This document shows positions 17,746-29,161 of a stretch of DNA of 44,801 nucleotides, piece after piece. Source of the stretch: Opitutaceae bacterium (GTDB taxonomy: Bacteria > Verrucomicrobiota > Verrucomicrobiia > Opitutales > Opitutaceae); the NCBI GenBank assembly GCA_028281165.1, contig JANQKI010000046.1:1-44801 (forward strand), in the 5' to 3' direction. Position 1 is the first letter of the stretch. Each line of letters starts with the position of its first letter. Position numbers and translations under genes: made by a program. The notes under the pieces were generated by a model. The model saw only the letters and a program-made list of their open reading frames with translations. It was not told the origin of the DNA and ran no database searches.

Positions 17746-20247
17746 ATGGAACCGATGAATAATTTCACTCCCCGAGCCCAGCAAGTGCTGGCTCTCGCTC
17801 GAAAGGAGGCAGACAGATTTCACCACAATTATGTAGGTACCGAGCACATACTGCTTGGATTGATAAAACTGGGACAAGGTGTAGCCGTCAGCGTACTACA
17901 AAAGATGGGGCTCGATCTTGAGACGGTTCGTAGCGCGGTTGAGAAGCAAGTTGGATCAGGTCCTGAAGGCAAAGCGTCGGGAAGTATTCCTTACACGCCG
18001 CGCGTCAAGAAAGTGTTGGCTCTTGCAGGCAAAGAAGCGAAGGCTCTCAACCATAGTTATGTAGGTACAGAACACATACTGCTTGGACTTTTACGTGAAG
18101 GCGAAGGCGTAGCTGCTCGCGTATTGAAATCTTTGGATGTCGATATAGAGCGTACGCGAAACGAGATCCTGCGCGAATTAGATCCTCAATTTTCAGGAGA
18201 GACTGAAGAAGCAGTCACTCCTGGTCGTGGCCAAGCTGGCGACGAAAAGAAGGAAACGAAGACGCCTGCTCTTAAGGCATTTGGTCGCGATTTAACGGAG
18301 TTGGCTAAGAAGGGCGAACTCGATCCGGTCATCGGACGCAAGGACGAGATCCGTCGTGTGATCCAAATCCTTTGCCGTCGCACCAAGAATAATCCTGTTT
18401 TGATTGGCGAAGCGGGAGTGGGCAAGACAGCTATCGTTGAAGGTCTTGCTCTCGAAATTGCCAGCGGTGTTGTTCCAGAAATTCTCGTTGAACGCAAAGT
18501 GGTTACTCTCGACCTCGCCCTCATGGTGGCAGGTACCAAGTACCGCGGTCAGTTCGAAGAGCGTATCAAAGCGGTTATGGATGAGATCAAGCGTGCGGGT
18601 AACATCATCATTTTCATCGATGAGCTGCACACAATCGTGGGAGCTGGAGCAGCTGAAGGGGCTATGGACGCCTCCAACATTTTCAAGCCAGCTCTCTCGC
18701 GTGGCGAATTGCAGTGCATTGGGGCGACGACGCTAAACGAATATCGCAAATACATTGAAAAGGATAGCGCGTTGGATCGTCGCTTCCAAAGCGTTCAAGT
18801 CGATGCCCCAAGCATCGAGGAGTCGATTCTGATTCTGAAGGGGATTCGCGGTAAATACGAAGAGCACCATAAAGCGGTCTTCACCGATAAAGCTCTCGAA
18901 GCGGCGGTTAAGCTTTCGGATCGCTACATCACTTCACGCTATCTTCCAGACAAGGCTATCGATGTAATGGATGAAGCGGGTTCCAAAGCTCGCATTTCGT
19001 CTTTGAATCGTCCGCCGGAAATCGAAGATCTGACCAAGGAAATCGAAGATATTTGCTCCCGCAAGGAGGAGGCGATCAGCAAGCAGCACTTTGAGGAAGC
19101 GGCTAAATTCCGTGACCAAGAAAAACAACTACGATCCAAGCAGGAAGGCATTCTCGACGATTGGAAGAAGAATCGGGAAGAGAATCGCATCACCGTTGAG
19201 GAAGACGACATGATGAAGATCGTTTCCGATTGGACAGGTGTGCCGCTCAGCCGTCTCGAGAAAAAGGAGACGGAGCGTTTGTTACAGCTGGAAAAGGAAT
19301 TACAGGCCGAAGTTATCGGCCAGGACGAAGCTTGTGTTACGATTTCCAAGGCCTTGCGCCGCAGTCGTGCAGACTTGAAGGATCCCAATCGTCCCATTGG
19401 CTCGTTCATGTTCATGGGTCCAACGGGTGTTGGTAAGACTTTCCTCGCTCAGAAGCTGGCCGAGAAGATGTTTGGCGACAAAGAAGCTATCATTCAGGTT
19501 GATATGTCTGAATACATGGAGAAGTTCTCCGTTTCACGCATGATTGGCTCCCCTCCTGGCTATGTCGGCCACGAGGAAGGTGGACAGCTTTCCGAACAGG
19601 TGCGTCGCAAGCCGTATTCAGTTGTTCTTTTCGACGAAATCGAGAAGGCCCATCCTGATGTAGTTCAAATCATGCTACAGATCTTCGAGGAAGGTCGTCT
19701 GACGGATAGCCTCGGTCGCATTATCGATTTTCGCAATACCATCATCATCATGACGACTAATGTTGGAGCTCAGGTTATCCAGCGCCAATCTACGATGGGA
19801 TTTGGAGCTGCCCAGACTATGGCTGGCGACTACGAAAACATTAAAGAGAAAGTGATGGACGAGGCCAAGAAGGCGTTTAAGCCAGAGTTTCTCAATCGTA
19901 TTAACGACTTGATTGTTTTCCATGGCTTGAGCCGTGATGATCTTATCAAGATCGTGGAGCTCGAGATTGCCAAGGTTCAGAAGCGTCTTGTCGAAAAGAA
20001 GATCAAGATCGAGCTTACCAAGGAAGCTAAGGAGTTGGTCATCGACAATGGCTACGACGAGAAGTACGGAGCTCGACCCTTGCGCCGTTCTATTGAGCGT
20101 TTGCTGGAAGATCCTTTAGCCGAGGCCCTTCTCAGCGGAGAGGTTCACGAGGGTGATTCTATCATAGCCGACGTTGATGAAGAGCAGCTCGCCTTCAAGT
20201 CAGATGATCCGGCCGAGGTTGCCTCCTCCGAATCGGAATCATCTTAA
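17746..20247 (+). CDS. clpC: ClpC-type AAA+ unfoldase of the Clp protease
   Basis: An 833-residue HSP100 ATPase. Two Clp-N repeats lie at about residues 4-145 (both with [10 protein letters not shown]). The first AAA+ module has Walker A GEAGVGKT at 221-228 and Walker B IIFIDELH. The middle domain holds a UVR-like segment ([18 protein letters not shown]), which marks ClpC rather than ClpA or ClpB. The second AAA+ module has Walker A GPTGVGKT at 558-565, Walker [12 protein letters not shown] and a C-terminal D2-small domain. The Clp-N domain is where phosphoarginine binds in Bacillus, so McsB upstream is the likely partner. clpP is not in the window. The C-terminal 20 residues are acidic and Ser-rich. 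Confidence 0.97.
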   Translation: MEPMNNFTPRAQQVLALARKEADRFHHNYVGTEHILLGLIKLGQGVAVSVLQKMGLDLETVRSAVEKQVGSGPEGKASGSIPYTPRVKKVLALAGKEAKALNHSYVGTEHILLGLLREGEGVAARVLKSLDVDIERTRNEILRELDPQFSGETEEAVTPGRGQAGDEKKETKTPALKAFGRDLTELAKKGELDPVIGRKDEIRRVIQILCRRTKNNPVLIGEAGVGKTAIVEGLALEIASGVVPEILVERKVVTLDLALMVAGTKYRGQFEERIKAVMDEIKRAGNIIIFIDELHTIVGAGAAEGAMDASNIFKPALSRGELQCIGATTLNEYRKYIEKDSALDRRFQSVQVDAPSIEESILILKGIRGKYEEHHKAVFTDKALEAAVKLSDRYITSRYLPDKAIDVMDEAGSKARISSLNRPPEIEDLTKEIEDICSRKEEAISKQHFEEAAKFRDQEKQLRSKQEGILDDWKKNREENRITVEEDDMMKIVSDWTGVPLSRLEKKETERLLQLEKELQAEVIGQDEACVTISKALRRSRADLKDPNRPIGSFMFMGPTGVGKTFLAQKLAEKMFGDKEAIIQVDMSEYMEKFSVSRMIGSPPGYVGHEEGGQLSEQVRRKPYSVVLFDEIEKAHPDVVQIMLQIFEEGRLTDSLGRIIDFRNTIIIMTTNVGAQVIQRQSTMGFGAAQTMAGDYENIKEKVMDEAKKAFKPEFLNRINDLIVFHGLSRDDLIKIVELEIAKVQKRLVEKKIKIELTKEAKELVIDNGYDEKYGARPLRRSIERLLEDPLAEALLSGEVHEGDSIIADVDEEQLAFKSDDPAEVASSESESS

Positions 20248-20275
20248 AACGGTTCAAACGTTAAAAATTTTCCAC

Positions 20276-20309
20276 AAAGGCCGCCAAGATTCAAGTTTGG
20301 CGGCTTTTT
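20276..20309 (+). terminator. Rho-independent terminator of mcsA-mcsB-clpC
   Basis: A perfect 8-bp GC-rich stem (GCCGCCAA at 20280-20287, TTGGCGGC at 20297-20304) with a 9-nt loop is immediately followed by five T. It lies 32 bp after the clpC stop and is the clearest intrinsic terminator in the window. Confidence 0.93.
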
Positions 20310-20438
20310 GTTGAATACATATGGTTGGGGCGCGCGTATCACTTACATACTTGTCGAACATCATCATTGCATTGAAACGGAAATGCATACGAGGCATCGA
20401 AAAATCTTGGGGAGATTAATCAGCAAACCAGAAGTGGT

Positions 20439-23400
20439 ATGAGGGGAAACGCGCTTAAACTTTTCGTCTGCATCTCAGCGATAGCAGTTTTATATTTTGG
20501 ATGGGATCAGGCGAAAGAGTTATCTCTAGCTCAGCCTTCGACAGAAAACGAAATAACAAACTCTTTGGACACTTCAGAAGCGGCTGCGGATTCAGCCGTT
20601 TTCTCGGATACTGTCGAGGCTGTTGGGTCCTCTGATTCAATTTCCAGGCCATTTGAGCAGCCGTTGGGTAAATTTAAAAACCTTAATGTCGTTGAATCAC
20701 GGATACTAAATAGAAGTGACCAAGAAACGGTAGTCGAATATCTGATAGCTGGAGACAGCGATTTTCCCTTGATGATCAGCCGTGAAGAGCAGGTCTATGA
20801 TGCCGCTTCGGAAGAATGGCTGATCGCCGTTGAAAGGGTAATGAAGGCTGACGAGATCATTTTCGATGCCGATCCCCAGAAGGTTGACGCGGTATTGTTT
20901 GAAGAATTCCTAGTGGACGAGAATTTGGTGATTATCGAACGATCACAACTGTCCGATTTTGTCCAAATCAAAATAAATAATCCTTCGCTCGATAGATTTT
21001 ACTCGGTTTTAGAAACAGCTCGTAACTTATTTCCTGATACGATTATAGAAGAAGACCACATTCAATTCAGCTCGGCTTTTCCTAGCGAATGGAACGGAGC
21101 CTTGTCTTGGCACCTAGACCAAACCAATGCTCCCGATGCGTGGGAGATCAACACGGGTAGTCAAGAGGTGGTGATTGCTGTTTTGGATACAGGCATTCGA
21201 GCTACGCACCAGGACCTCCAAGGCAATCTATTCATTAATGACGGAGAGGTTCCTTCAAATGGAATTGATGACGACAACAATGGTTTTGTCGACGATGTTT
21301 CGGGATGGGACTTTTTCTCGAACGACGCTTCTCCAAATGATCAATCCGGCCATGGAACGCATGTATCCGGAATCTTGGGAGCAGTAGGCGACAATGGTGC
21401 AGGCACTGCTGGCGTGAATTGGAATGTTAAGATCCTGCCGCTTAGAGTGGGGAATCAAAGCGGTTTAGGCACTTCCGACATCAACGAGGCCTTGCGTTAC
21501 GTCGAACTATTGAAGAATAGCGGAGTCAACATTGTAGCTACCAACAATTCCTACGGTTCTTCTTCTCCAAATAATTCCACGAGAAACGAAATTCGCGAGC
21601 ACGAATCCTTGGGGATCTTGTTTGTGGCGGCGTCAGGAAACGATGGAGACAATATTGATGGTCAGCTTAATCAGTATCCTGCTGGATACAGTGAAGATAT
21701 TATCATCTCGGTTGGTAATTCGAATCAATCGGACCGGCTCTCCGCCTCTTCCAATTATGGCGCTCAACGCGTAGACATTGCCGCTCCTGGGGAAAATGTC
21801 TATTCGACATACAACAGTAGCAACAGCAGCTACCAAATGCTTAGCGGCACTTCTATGTCGTCTCCCATGGTTGCAGGAGCTGTCGGACTCTTGGCCAGCA
21901 ATGAGCCCAGTCTCACTTGGCGGCAAATTAAGCAGAGGATTCTGGATACGGCAGACCCTCAGCCTTCCATGGAGGGTAGGCTGCTGACGGGAGGGAGATT
22001 GAATTTGCTTAGCATGCTCAAGCCGGATCTGGCCGATCACGGTATCTCAGTTTCGAGCCATCCTGGTAGCGTGATTCTTGTGCCAAGCTCCGATATTCCC
22101 GTTGAATTTCTAGTTGAAGCGAAGGAAGGAGCGATCCTTTCTTTCGATATTCTTGATGTCAGTAATGGTATCGCCATTACGGAAACGACTGGGCCACTGT
22201 TTACAGCTAGTTTTTCTGACAACGGTTTTTCGCATCTTCGATTCACAGCAGAGCTCGACGGGATCCGTCGCGAGATCGATAAGTATGTTTTCGTTGGGCC
22301 TATTGCTGATGTGAGTTCAGGCTTGCACCACTCGTGGAATTTCGAGGAGCAGAGTGGAAATGCTATTGATTCGGCGGGTAGCGCCAGCGCTCAAATCGAG
22401 AACGCGACCCGTATCGATTCACCCTTGGGGAAAGCTATGGATTTTTCAGGCTCTAACAGCCGAGCCTCCTACACGGAAGCCTTTGTTTCACAAGTTACCT
22501 TTTCCGCTTTCGTACGTAATGATCTTTTGGATTCGAGTCCGCACCCTCGCATTGTGGATTCTCCTCACTATTCCTTTTATTTTTCAACGGCTACGGCTGA
22601 GGCAGTGGATGATGGCAACAAACGCACACTCAAGTTTCTTTCTGAGCGAACCGGCGGGTTTAATGTGTGGAACGCTCCGCCCGACTCGATTTTCGCCAAC
22701 GATTGGATGCATGTCCTTGCTACATACGACAGTCGTTCCGTAACCAATAATCCAAGACTTTTCATCAATGGCCAAGAGCAAATTGTCAGAATGCAAGGCA
22801 TCGGTTCGGGATCTCAACTCACGGCTACAGCAACGGCTTACATTGGAGATCGCAACAATTTCGATCGAGCTTGGGACGGAGCCATGGACGAGCTTCGCAT
22901 CTATGATCGACAGCTAAGTGAAGAAGAAGCCGTAACGCTTTCGGCTCGTTATTTGCAAGCTCGTTGGAATGAATACGATCTTGTTGCTTCCGAAACGGAA
23001 GGTATCCAAGCGTATTCGTTTCAAAATGACCTAGGTCTTAGCCCAAACGCCACCTATGCTTGGCGTATCTCTGAAAATGGTGGCGCCTATGAGCTGCTTG
23101 AAAATGACACCTCGAGTATTGAACTTTCCTTGGCTTCAAATATCAACTACACGGTTGTGTTGGATGTTTCTGACGAATGGTCGACTCAGGCTTACTCTGC
23201 GACGTACTTTCGGCCTTCCGACATTGAGCCCGGAGTTCTGACGGGAAGTTTTGATGGAGAAGGCGTTGTGTGGCTCGAGATTGAACCGTCTTTAACGAAT
23301 GGATACGTCACAGTGTTTGACACGAATAGCGGAACTCGCTTGTTCAGAGAGGCCATCACAATCGGAGAAGGAGGCGTGTTTCAAACGTCATCCGGAAGTC

Positions 23401-24602
23401 CACTTGCTATAGAGGGTAGCATTGATGGAGGGTTTAGCGGTCAAATTGTTGACTCGGGACTAGCCTTCACTGGCGAGCCTAGCTCTTTTTCTTCGGCTAG
23501 TGAATTTACTGGTTTCTATACTGGAGGGATCCTGGCTGAAAATGGAGCCGGAATTGAGATGCGAGTTCTTGATAGTGGCCAAGCGCTTTTATGGCAGTAC
23601 GGATTCGAGTTGGATTTGGCTCAGGGCTTGATTACCAACACCGGCAACTTGAATTTGTCTTCGCTTTTAGGAACTCAGTATTCAGGAATCCTGGACGCAG
23701 AAGCTCTCAATCTGTCAGGCCAGTTTTCAAACTCCAATCGAGCTGGCTCATTTTTCTTGCGCCATTCCGATAACAGTCCTTCGAACCGATTTGTTAATCT
23801 TTCCTCTAGGGCTGTTGTTGAACCTGGTGATGGCGTCGCCATCGGAGGCTTTGTGGTGGCAGGAGACCAGCCTCGCCGTATGTTGATTCGCGCCGTAGGT
23901 CCGAGCCTTAATGATCCGAATTTAGCCAACCCATTGGACAACCCTGTCATCGATCTCTACCGAAATGGTCAGCTTCTAGCTCGCAACGAAGTTTGGTGGC
24001 AGGGAGACGATCAAGTTGAGCTGCAAGGCGTCTTCAATCAGTTTGGAGCTTCGCTCTTGCAGGAAGGAAGCTTGGACGCAGCTCTTCTTCTCGATTTAGA
24101 GCCGGGTTTGTATGGCGCGATAGCGAGCGGTATTGGCGGCGAACCGTCTGGCGATATTCTCATGGAGATTTACGATGCCAGCGGTCTGGAAAGCAGTTCT
24201 GTAGTGAATCTTTCAACACGAGGAAAGGTAGAGGGTTTGGTTTCACCCCTCATTGCAGGCATCGTGATCTCGGGCGATGAGCCAAAGCAAGTACTCATCC
24301 GAGCTATTGGCCCCTCCATGGCGGTTATCGACCCGGATAATCTTTTGCAGAACCCGGTTTTGGATCTTTATTCCGGGTCGCAGCTCATTGCTCAAAACGA
24401 TGATTGGAGTGATGCTTCTGAAGACGAACCTATCGCTCGACTTGAAGCCTCGTTCGATGCCACGGGCGCCTTTTCTTTGAATCGCGGGACTCAGGACGCG
24501 GCTATCTTGATTTGGCTTGAGCCTGGTATCTATGGAGCTGTTGTAACTGGCCAGTCGGATACGAGCGGGCTTTCTTTGGTCGAGGTTTACGAAATGCCTT
24601 GA
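20439..24602 (+). CDS. Large exported subtilisin-like (S8) serine protease with LamG-like and duplicated C-terminal modules
   Basis: A 1387-residue multidomain protein. The N-terminal hydrophobic segment (about 8-22) looks like a signal sequence or anchor. After a roughly 200-residue propeptide-like region comes the peptidase S8 domain (about 240-530) with a complete triad: Asp250 in VLDTG, His305 in GHGTHVSG and Ser472 in SGTSMSSP. A LamG/concanavalin-like domain follows (about 627-832, starting SGLHHSWNFEEQSG). A beta-rich middle segment comes next, then two related C-terminal modules (1118-1247 and 1255-1387). Both modules share the pattern GFVVAGDQPRRMLIRAVGPS / GIVISGDEPKQVLIRAIGPS and end in ..LEPGxYGA... 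. Probably surface-exposed or secreted; the substrate is unknown. It sits alone between terminators. Confidence 0.92.
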   Translation: MRGNALKLFVCISAIAVLYFGWDQAKELSLAQPSTENEITNSLDTSEAAADSAVFSDTVEAVGSSDSISRPFEQPLGKFKNLNVVESRILNRSDQETVVEYLIAGDSDFPLMISREEQVYDAASEEWLIAVERVMKADEIIFDADPQKVDAVLFEEFLVDENLVIIERSQLSDFVQIKINNPSLDRFYSVLETARNLFPDTIIEEDHIQFSSAFPSEWNGALSWHLDQTNAPDAWEINTGSQEVVIAVLDTGIRATHQDLQGNLFINDGEVPSNGIDDDNNGFVDDVSGWDFFSNDASPNDQSGHGTHVSGILGAVGDNGAGTAGVNWNVKILPLRVGNQSGLGTSDINEALRYVELLKNSGVNIVATNNSYGSSSPNNSTRNEIREHESLGILFVAASGNDGDNIDGQLNQYPAGYSEDIIISVGNSNQSDRLSASSNYGAQRVDIAAPGENVYSTYNSSNSSYQMLSGTSMSSPMVAGAVGLLASNEPSLTWRQIKQRILDTADPQPSMEGRLLTGGRLNLLSMLKPDLADHGISVSSHPGSVILVPSSDIPVEFLVEAKEGAILSFDILDVSNGIAITETTGPLFTASFSDNGFSHLRFTAELDGIRREIDKYVFVGPIADVSSGLHHSWNFEEQSGNAIDSAGSASAQIENATRIDSPLGKAMDFSGSNSRASYTEAFVSQVTFSAFVRNDLLDSSPHPRIVDSPHYSFYFSTATAEAVDDGNKRTLKFLSERTGGFNVWNAPPDSIFANDWMHVLATYDSRSVTNNPRLFINGQEQIVRMQGIGSGSQLTATATAYIGDRNNFDRAWDGAMDELRIYDRQLSEEEAVTLSARYLQARWNEYDLVASETEGIQAYSFQNDLGLSPNATYAWRISENGGAYELLENDTSSIELSLASNINYTVVLDVSDEWSTQAYSATYFRPSDIEPGVLTGSFDGEGVVWLEIEPSLTNGYVTVFDTNSGTRLFREAITIGEGGVFQTSSGSPLAIEGSIDGGFSGQIVDSGLAFTGEPSSFSSASEFTGFYTGGILAENGAGIEMRVLDSGQALLWQYGFELDLAQGLITNTGNLNLSSLLGTQYSGILDAEALNLSGQFSNSNRAGSFFLRHSDNSPSNRFVNLSSRAVVEPGDGVAIGGFVVAGDQPRRMLIRAVGPSLNDPNLANPLDNPVIDLYRNGQLLARNEVWWQGDDQVELQGVFNQFGASLLQEGSLDAALLLDLEPGLYGAIASGIGGEPSGDILMEIYDASGLESSSVVNLSTRGKVEGLVSPLIAGIVISGDEPKQVLIRAIGPSMAVIDPDNLLQNPVLDLYSGSQLIAQNDDWSDASEDEPIARLEASFDATGAFSLNRGTQDAAILIWLEPGIYGAVVTGQSDTSGLSLVEVYEMP

Positions 24603-24610
24603 TGGCTACT

Positions 24611-24632
24611 TCGCTTGCTATTTAGCGAGCGA
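24611..24632 (+). terminator. Hairpin just after the subtilase gene
   Basis: TCGCTTGCTA (24611-24620) and TAGCGAGCGA (24623-24632) pair over 10 positions with one wobble, beginning 8 bp after the stop codon. There is no T tract, so a terminator role is suggested only by position. Confidence 0.35.
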
Positions 24633-24675
24633 GATTGGAGGGAAGCATTCTTAGCCAAGAGTTGCATTCCTCTGA

Positions 24676-25755
<1,080 letters not shown>

Positions 25756-25774
25756 CGGAACGTAAACACTTAAA

Positions 25775-26287
25775 ATGGCCAGTCTCAAGCCACTGATAAT
25801 GCGATCGAATCGCCTCTTAGGAGCGAGCTTGGTCGATCAAAACCTCGTATCAATTGACGATCTCGATAAGGCGAATGAACGCCTTCTCGAGATCATGTCG
25901 GAAGGATCTTCGAATAATCAGGTCAGCCTCCTGTCGATTCTCGTAAACGAGATGCAGTGCTTGCAGGAAGATGCTTTGTTCGAAAAGTGCATCGAGAATC
26001 ATGGATTGGGGATCATCGATGTGCGTAACATCGAATTGCCAGAAGAGATTTCCATGACGCTTAATCCAAGCGAGTGCTGGGCCACTTGGACAGTTCCTTT
26101 CGATTATGTTGAAGACACGCGCTATTTAGCTACTGCCTATTATCTGAGTCCGCCTGTTCGCAAACACTGGGAGGAAAAGATGAATGGAAAGGCGATCTGG
26201 TTCGCGACCTCCTTGGAATCCATAGCTGGATTTCTGGAAAGTGTGGAATCGGCTGCGGCCAATGCCGCCTACGCCTCGGCTAATTAG
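25775..26287 (+). CDS. Small protein resembling the N-terminal (MshEN-like) domain of GspE/PilB ATPases
   Basis: A 170-residue soluble protein. Its N-terminal part ([27 protein letters not shown] split over residues 10-37) resembles the RLGxxLxxxGLIxxxxLxxAL pattern of MshEN domains. These precede secretion and pilus ATPases and can bind cyclic di-GMP. The remainder ([50 protein letters not shown]) parallels the second half of such domains, where the protein tests V-P-V and V-A-F-x-P strands. It ends 5 bp before the GspE/PilB start, so co-translation is likely. It has no ATPase motifs. I do not recognise a named family; a regulatory subunit is an inference. Confidence 0.75.
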   Translation: MASLKPLIMRSNRLLGASLVDQNLVSIDDLDKANERLLEIMSEGSSNNQVSLLSILVNEMQCLQEDALFEKCIENHGLGIIDVRNIELPEEISMTLNPSECWATWTVPFDYVEDTRYLATAYYLSPPVRKHWEEKMNGKAIWFATSLESIAGFLESVESAAANAAYASAN

Positions 26288-26292
26288 CGGAT

Positions 26293-28002
26293 ATGCCTCT
26301 CGGAAGACTACAGAAAGCAATCGTCGAGCACTTGAGCGAGCTTGATTACCTGAACCGAGAAACGGCTCAGGGGCTTCTCGATTACAAAGATGAACTTAAT
26401 GGCACCGCTTTCGACGAGCTGCTTCAGATGGATCATTCCATCACCCCTCACCAGCTGAACGTCGCTAAAGCAAAAGCTTACGGGGTAGTTCCCTTCAATG
26501 TGAGAAGTCTCGCTGTCAACAAGGGTACGTGGGAGATTCTCGATCAGGAATTTTGCGCTCAGAATCAAGTCGTTCCAGTTAGCCAGGTTGGCGATTACAT
26601 TGTTGTCGCCTTCGTCAACCCATTCGAGCTTACGGTCTCAACCCGCATCTCTGAAATAAGCGGCAAGCAAGTGGTCGCTTTGTTGAGCCCTGAACGAGAC
26701 ATCAAGGATCTGCTCAATCAGGACAATCGCCCGCAAGAGAGCGAGTTTAGCGATGTTGTCGATGCCGTCGGTATGGAGTTTGGCGAGGGTGAAGATGTCG
26801 ATGATGAAGAACTCGAGGACGAGGAATCCGCTCCTATCATTCAATTGGCGAATCGCATCGTGGAGGACGCCTACTATGGTGGAGCGAGTGATATTCACAT
26901 CGAGCCTCGCGAACTTGAATTGTTTGTTCGCTATCGAATAGATGGCGTCTGTCAGGAGAAACTGCGTCTGCCCAGCAAGGTTGCCGGTTCCTTGATCGCT
27001 CGCCTCAAGATTATGGCCAATCTTGACATTGCCGAGCGCCGCATTCCACAGGATGGTCGTATTGTATTCAAACAATACACACGAAAGAATATCGACATCG
27101 ACCTGCGTGTTTCTACCGCGCCGCTCAATCATGGCGAGGGCATCGTCATGCGTATTCTCGATAAGCAAAAATCGACGTTGCCGCTGCCAGCCTTGGGATT
27201 CTCGGAGGAAAATCTAGATCGCTATCGTGAAGTGATCACTCAGCCCTACGGCATGATTTTGCATTGTGGTCCAACGGGTTCTGGCAAGTCGATGACGCTT
27301 TATTCCGCGCTTAACGAGATAAGCAATCCCGGACTCGTAATCAGAACCGCTGAAGACCCGATCGAGTATACCTTAGACGGCATCAACCAGATGCAAATGA
27401 ACCGGCAGATTGGACTGACCTTCGCCGCTGCTCTGCGCGCCTATCTTCGTCAAGATCCAGACATCATTCTCGTTGGGGAAATTCGTGACCAAGAGACTGC
27501 GAATATCGCTGTAGAGGCTGCTCTTACCGGTCACTTGCTCCTCAGTACTTTGCACACTAATGATGCGCCTGGTACCATTGCTCGCCTTACTGATATGGGA
27601 ATTGAGCCTTTCATGATTTCCTCTTCTCTTCTTTGCGTTTGCGCTCAACGTTTGATGCGGCGCATTTGCAAGACTTGTCGTATTCAGTATGAGCCGGAAG
27701 GCCGGGAAAAGGAAATTTTGGAGGAGGCCATCGGTTGGTCAGGCGCGATTTTCAAACATAACCCCAAGGGTTGTCCGCGCTGTAATAATTCAGGTTACAA
27801 GGGACGAATCGGTATCCACGAGTTGATGACGGTTAGCGAAGAGTTGGTTGAAGGCATTAACCAAGGCCTCGAAACCGCCGAGCTTAAGAAGATAGCTATG
27901 AGCAATGGCATGAAGACGCTCCATCAGGACAGTCTTCACAAGGTGAAGGACGGCATTTCCACCTTGGAAGAAGCTCTGGCTACCGTTCCGGCCGACCTGT
28001 AG
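26293..28002 (+). CDS. GspE/PulE/PilB-type secretion or pilus-assembly ATPase
   Basis: A 569-residue hexameric traffic ATPase. The N-terminal MshEN-like domain covers about 1-150, followed by an acidic linker ([15 protein letters not shown]). The N2 domain has ASDIHIEP and RYRIDGVC. The core has Walker A GPTGSGKS at 326-333, an Asp box (TAEDPIEY), Walker B ([16 protein letters not shown]) and a His box ([12 protein letters not shown]). A tetracysteine zinc site (Cys459, 462, 494, 497) is present, as in GspE and PilB. It powers extension of pseudopili or pili at the inner membrane. No gspF, gspG or pilC is adjacent, so the assignment between type II secretion and type IV pili is open. Confidence 0.95.
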   Translation: MPLGRLQKAIVEHLSELDYLNRETAQGLLDYKDELNGTAFDELLQMDHSITPHQLNVAKAKAYGVVPFNVRSLAVNKGTWEILDQEFCAQNQVVPVSQVGDYIVVAFVNPFELTVSTRISEISGKQVVALLSPERDIKDLLNQDNRPQESEFSDVVDAVGMEFGEGEDVDDEELEDEESAPIIQLANRIVEDAYYGGASDIHIEPRELELFVRYRIDGVCQEKLRLPSKVAGSLIARLKIMANLDIAERRIPQDGRIVFKQYTRKNIDIDLRVSTAPLNHGEGIVMRILDKQKSTLPLPALGFSEENLDRYREVITQPYGMILHCGPTGSGKSMTLYSALNEISNPGLVIRTAEDPIEYTLDGINQMQMNRQIGLTFAAALRAYLRQDPDIILVGEIRDQETANIAVEAALTGHLLLSTLHTNDAPGTIARLTDMGIEPFMISSSLLCVCAQRLMRRICKTCRIQYEPEGREKEILEEAIGWSGAIFKHNPKGCPRCNNSGYKGRIGIHELMTVSEELVEGINQGLETAELKKIAMSNGMKTLHQDSLHKVKDGISTLEEALATVPADL

Positions 28003-28022
28003 GTTCGATCTCTTTTGATCGT

Positions 28023-29120
28023 CTACTTCTTTCTCAGAATCACGAGATCCTGGCTGTTGCCAATGCAGCCCGGAACGATTTCGACAATTTCAAAACAGCT
28101 AGACCAGCGTGATCGGATGTATTTGTGCATATGATACGTATTTCTATAGTACGATTGGTCTTCAATTACATCCGATATGTCAAAGCTTGCCCCTAAATCC
28201 AGGTATCCTTCGTTTGCCGTCAAATCGCGAAGCAGTTGAAAGCTTCCTGATCGATAAATGGTCGTCGGGCCGTTTGTTGTTACGGCAAGAATAGCGCCTT
28301 TGTCGGCGATTCGATGAAGTTCTTCGAGCCACGCGAATTGATCCTCTTCTCTCAGATGAGTGAAGATGGAGATGCCTATGATCAGGTCGAAGCTATCGTT
28401 TTCAAATGAAGCGGGCGGGTTAGGAGAAATGGATGCGAATTTTCCAAAGCCTAGATGCCGACTACACCAATCGATGCTCTCGGCATCTATATCGACTCCC
28501 GTTATAGAGCAAGAGTCTGCAATTTCTGAGAAATGACGCGTCAGACGTCCGCAGCCACAGCCCCAATCAAGAATGCGATTAAACTCTCTGTAGTCTTTTC
28601 CTGCATACTTCAATAAAGCGCGTCGCGTCTTTTCAAAATTGGAAGAGCCTTCCAATAGAAACGAGGCTTCGTGTTCGCTTCCGTGCACACGAGCTCGATA
28701 CGCGGCGGGAGGTAATGCTTGAGACTGATCGCGATGAAAATAGATGTTTTGCGATTCTTTATAGGGTATCTTGCTTTCGGTATTGACGTAGGAAAACTCC
28801 AGGCACTGGCAATTTGCTAGCTTGTTTGTCGCACCTTTCAGCTTGCAGCGAAAACCGCTTTTCTCGCTACCCTTCGTGTGCCAAAAAAGACGACCTAAAT
28901 CATCTCTTTGTAATGAATTTTCAGTTACGTCAAACGGGATGTTGTTGACTTCGAAGATTCCTCTTGGAGAGCTAATCTCATCATGGACAACCCAACCTTC
29001 GATCTCCAGATCATCTCCGACGAAAGCTACTGAGTCTAAATTCCATAAGGGCGCATCGATCAAGGAGCGTATGACTGCCGCCTCTAGCTCATTTTCGTTT
29101 CGAGATGAATCGTCGCCCAT
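28023..29120 (-). CDS. Class I SAM-dependent methyltransferase with an extra N-terminal domain
   Basis: The ATG at 29120 gives 365 residues; a TTG at 29159 would add 13. The C-terminal half is a Methyltransf_11/25-type Rossmann domain. Motif I is ILDWGCGCGRLTRHF, the acidic residue after beta-2 is in ITGVDIDAESIDW, and motif IV is FDLIIGISIFTHL. The first 130 residues form a separate beta-rich domain (FVGDDLEIEGWVVHDE, FDVTENSLQRDDLGRLFW, CQCLEFSYVNTES), connected by YRARVHGSEHEASFLLEGSS. This arrangement occurs near polysaccharide or surface-modification genes in other bacteria, but the substrate here is unknown. It is the last gene of a tight minus-strand run. Confidence 0.87.
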   Translation of the reverse strand: MGDDSSRNENELEAAVIRSLIDAPLWNLDSVAFVGDDLEIEGWVVHDEISSPRGIFEVNNIPFDVTENSLQRDDLGRLFWHTKGSEKSGFRCKLKGATNKLANCQCLEFSYVNTESKIPYKESQNIYFHRDQSQALPPAAYRARVHGSEHEASFLLEGSSNFEKTRRALLKYAGKDYREFNRILDWGCGCGRLTRHFSEIADSCSITGVDIDAESIDWCSRHLGFGKFASISPNPPASFENDSFDLIIGISIFTHLREEDQFAWLEELHRIADKGAILAVTTNGPTTIYRSGSFQLLRDLTANEGYLDLGASFDISDVIEDQSYYRNTYHMHKYIRSRWSSCFEIVEIVPGCIGNSQDLVILRKK

Positions 29121-29161
29121 TGCTTCCGAAGATAAATCTTTTCTTCTGTCTACGAGCAAAT

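Noticed and set aside
18939..19415. Minus-strand 158-codon open frame inside clpC
   Set aside because: Ser/Arg-rich low-complexity translation opposite a highly conserved gene; a frame shadow.
26638..27168. Minus-strand 176-codon open frame inside the GspE/PilB gene
   Set aside because: Antisense to the conserved N2/core region and lacking a domain; a frame shadow.
28008..28022. Terminator between the convergent GspE/PilB and methyltransferase genes
   Set aside because: Only a 5-bp CGATC/GATCG stem with part of it inside the palindromic GATC; too weak to call.
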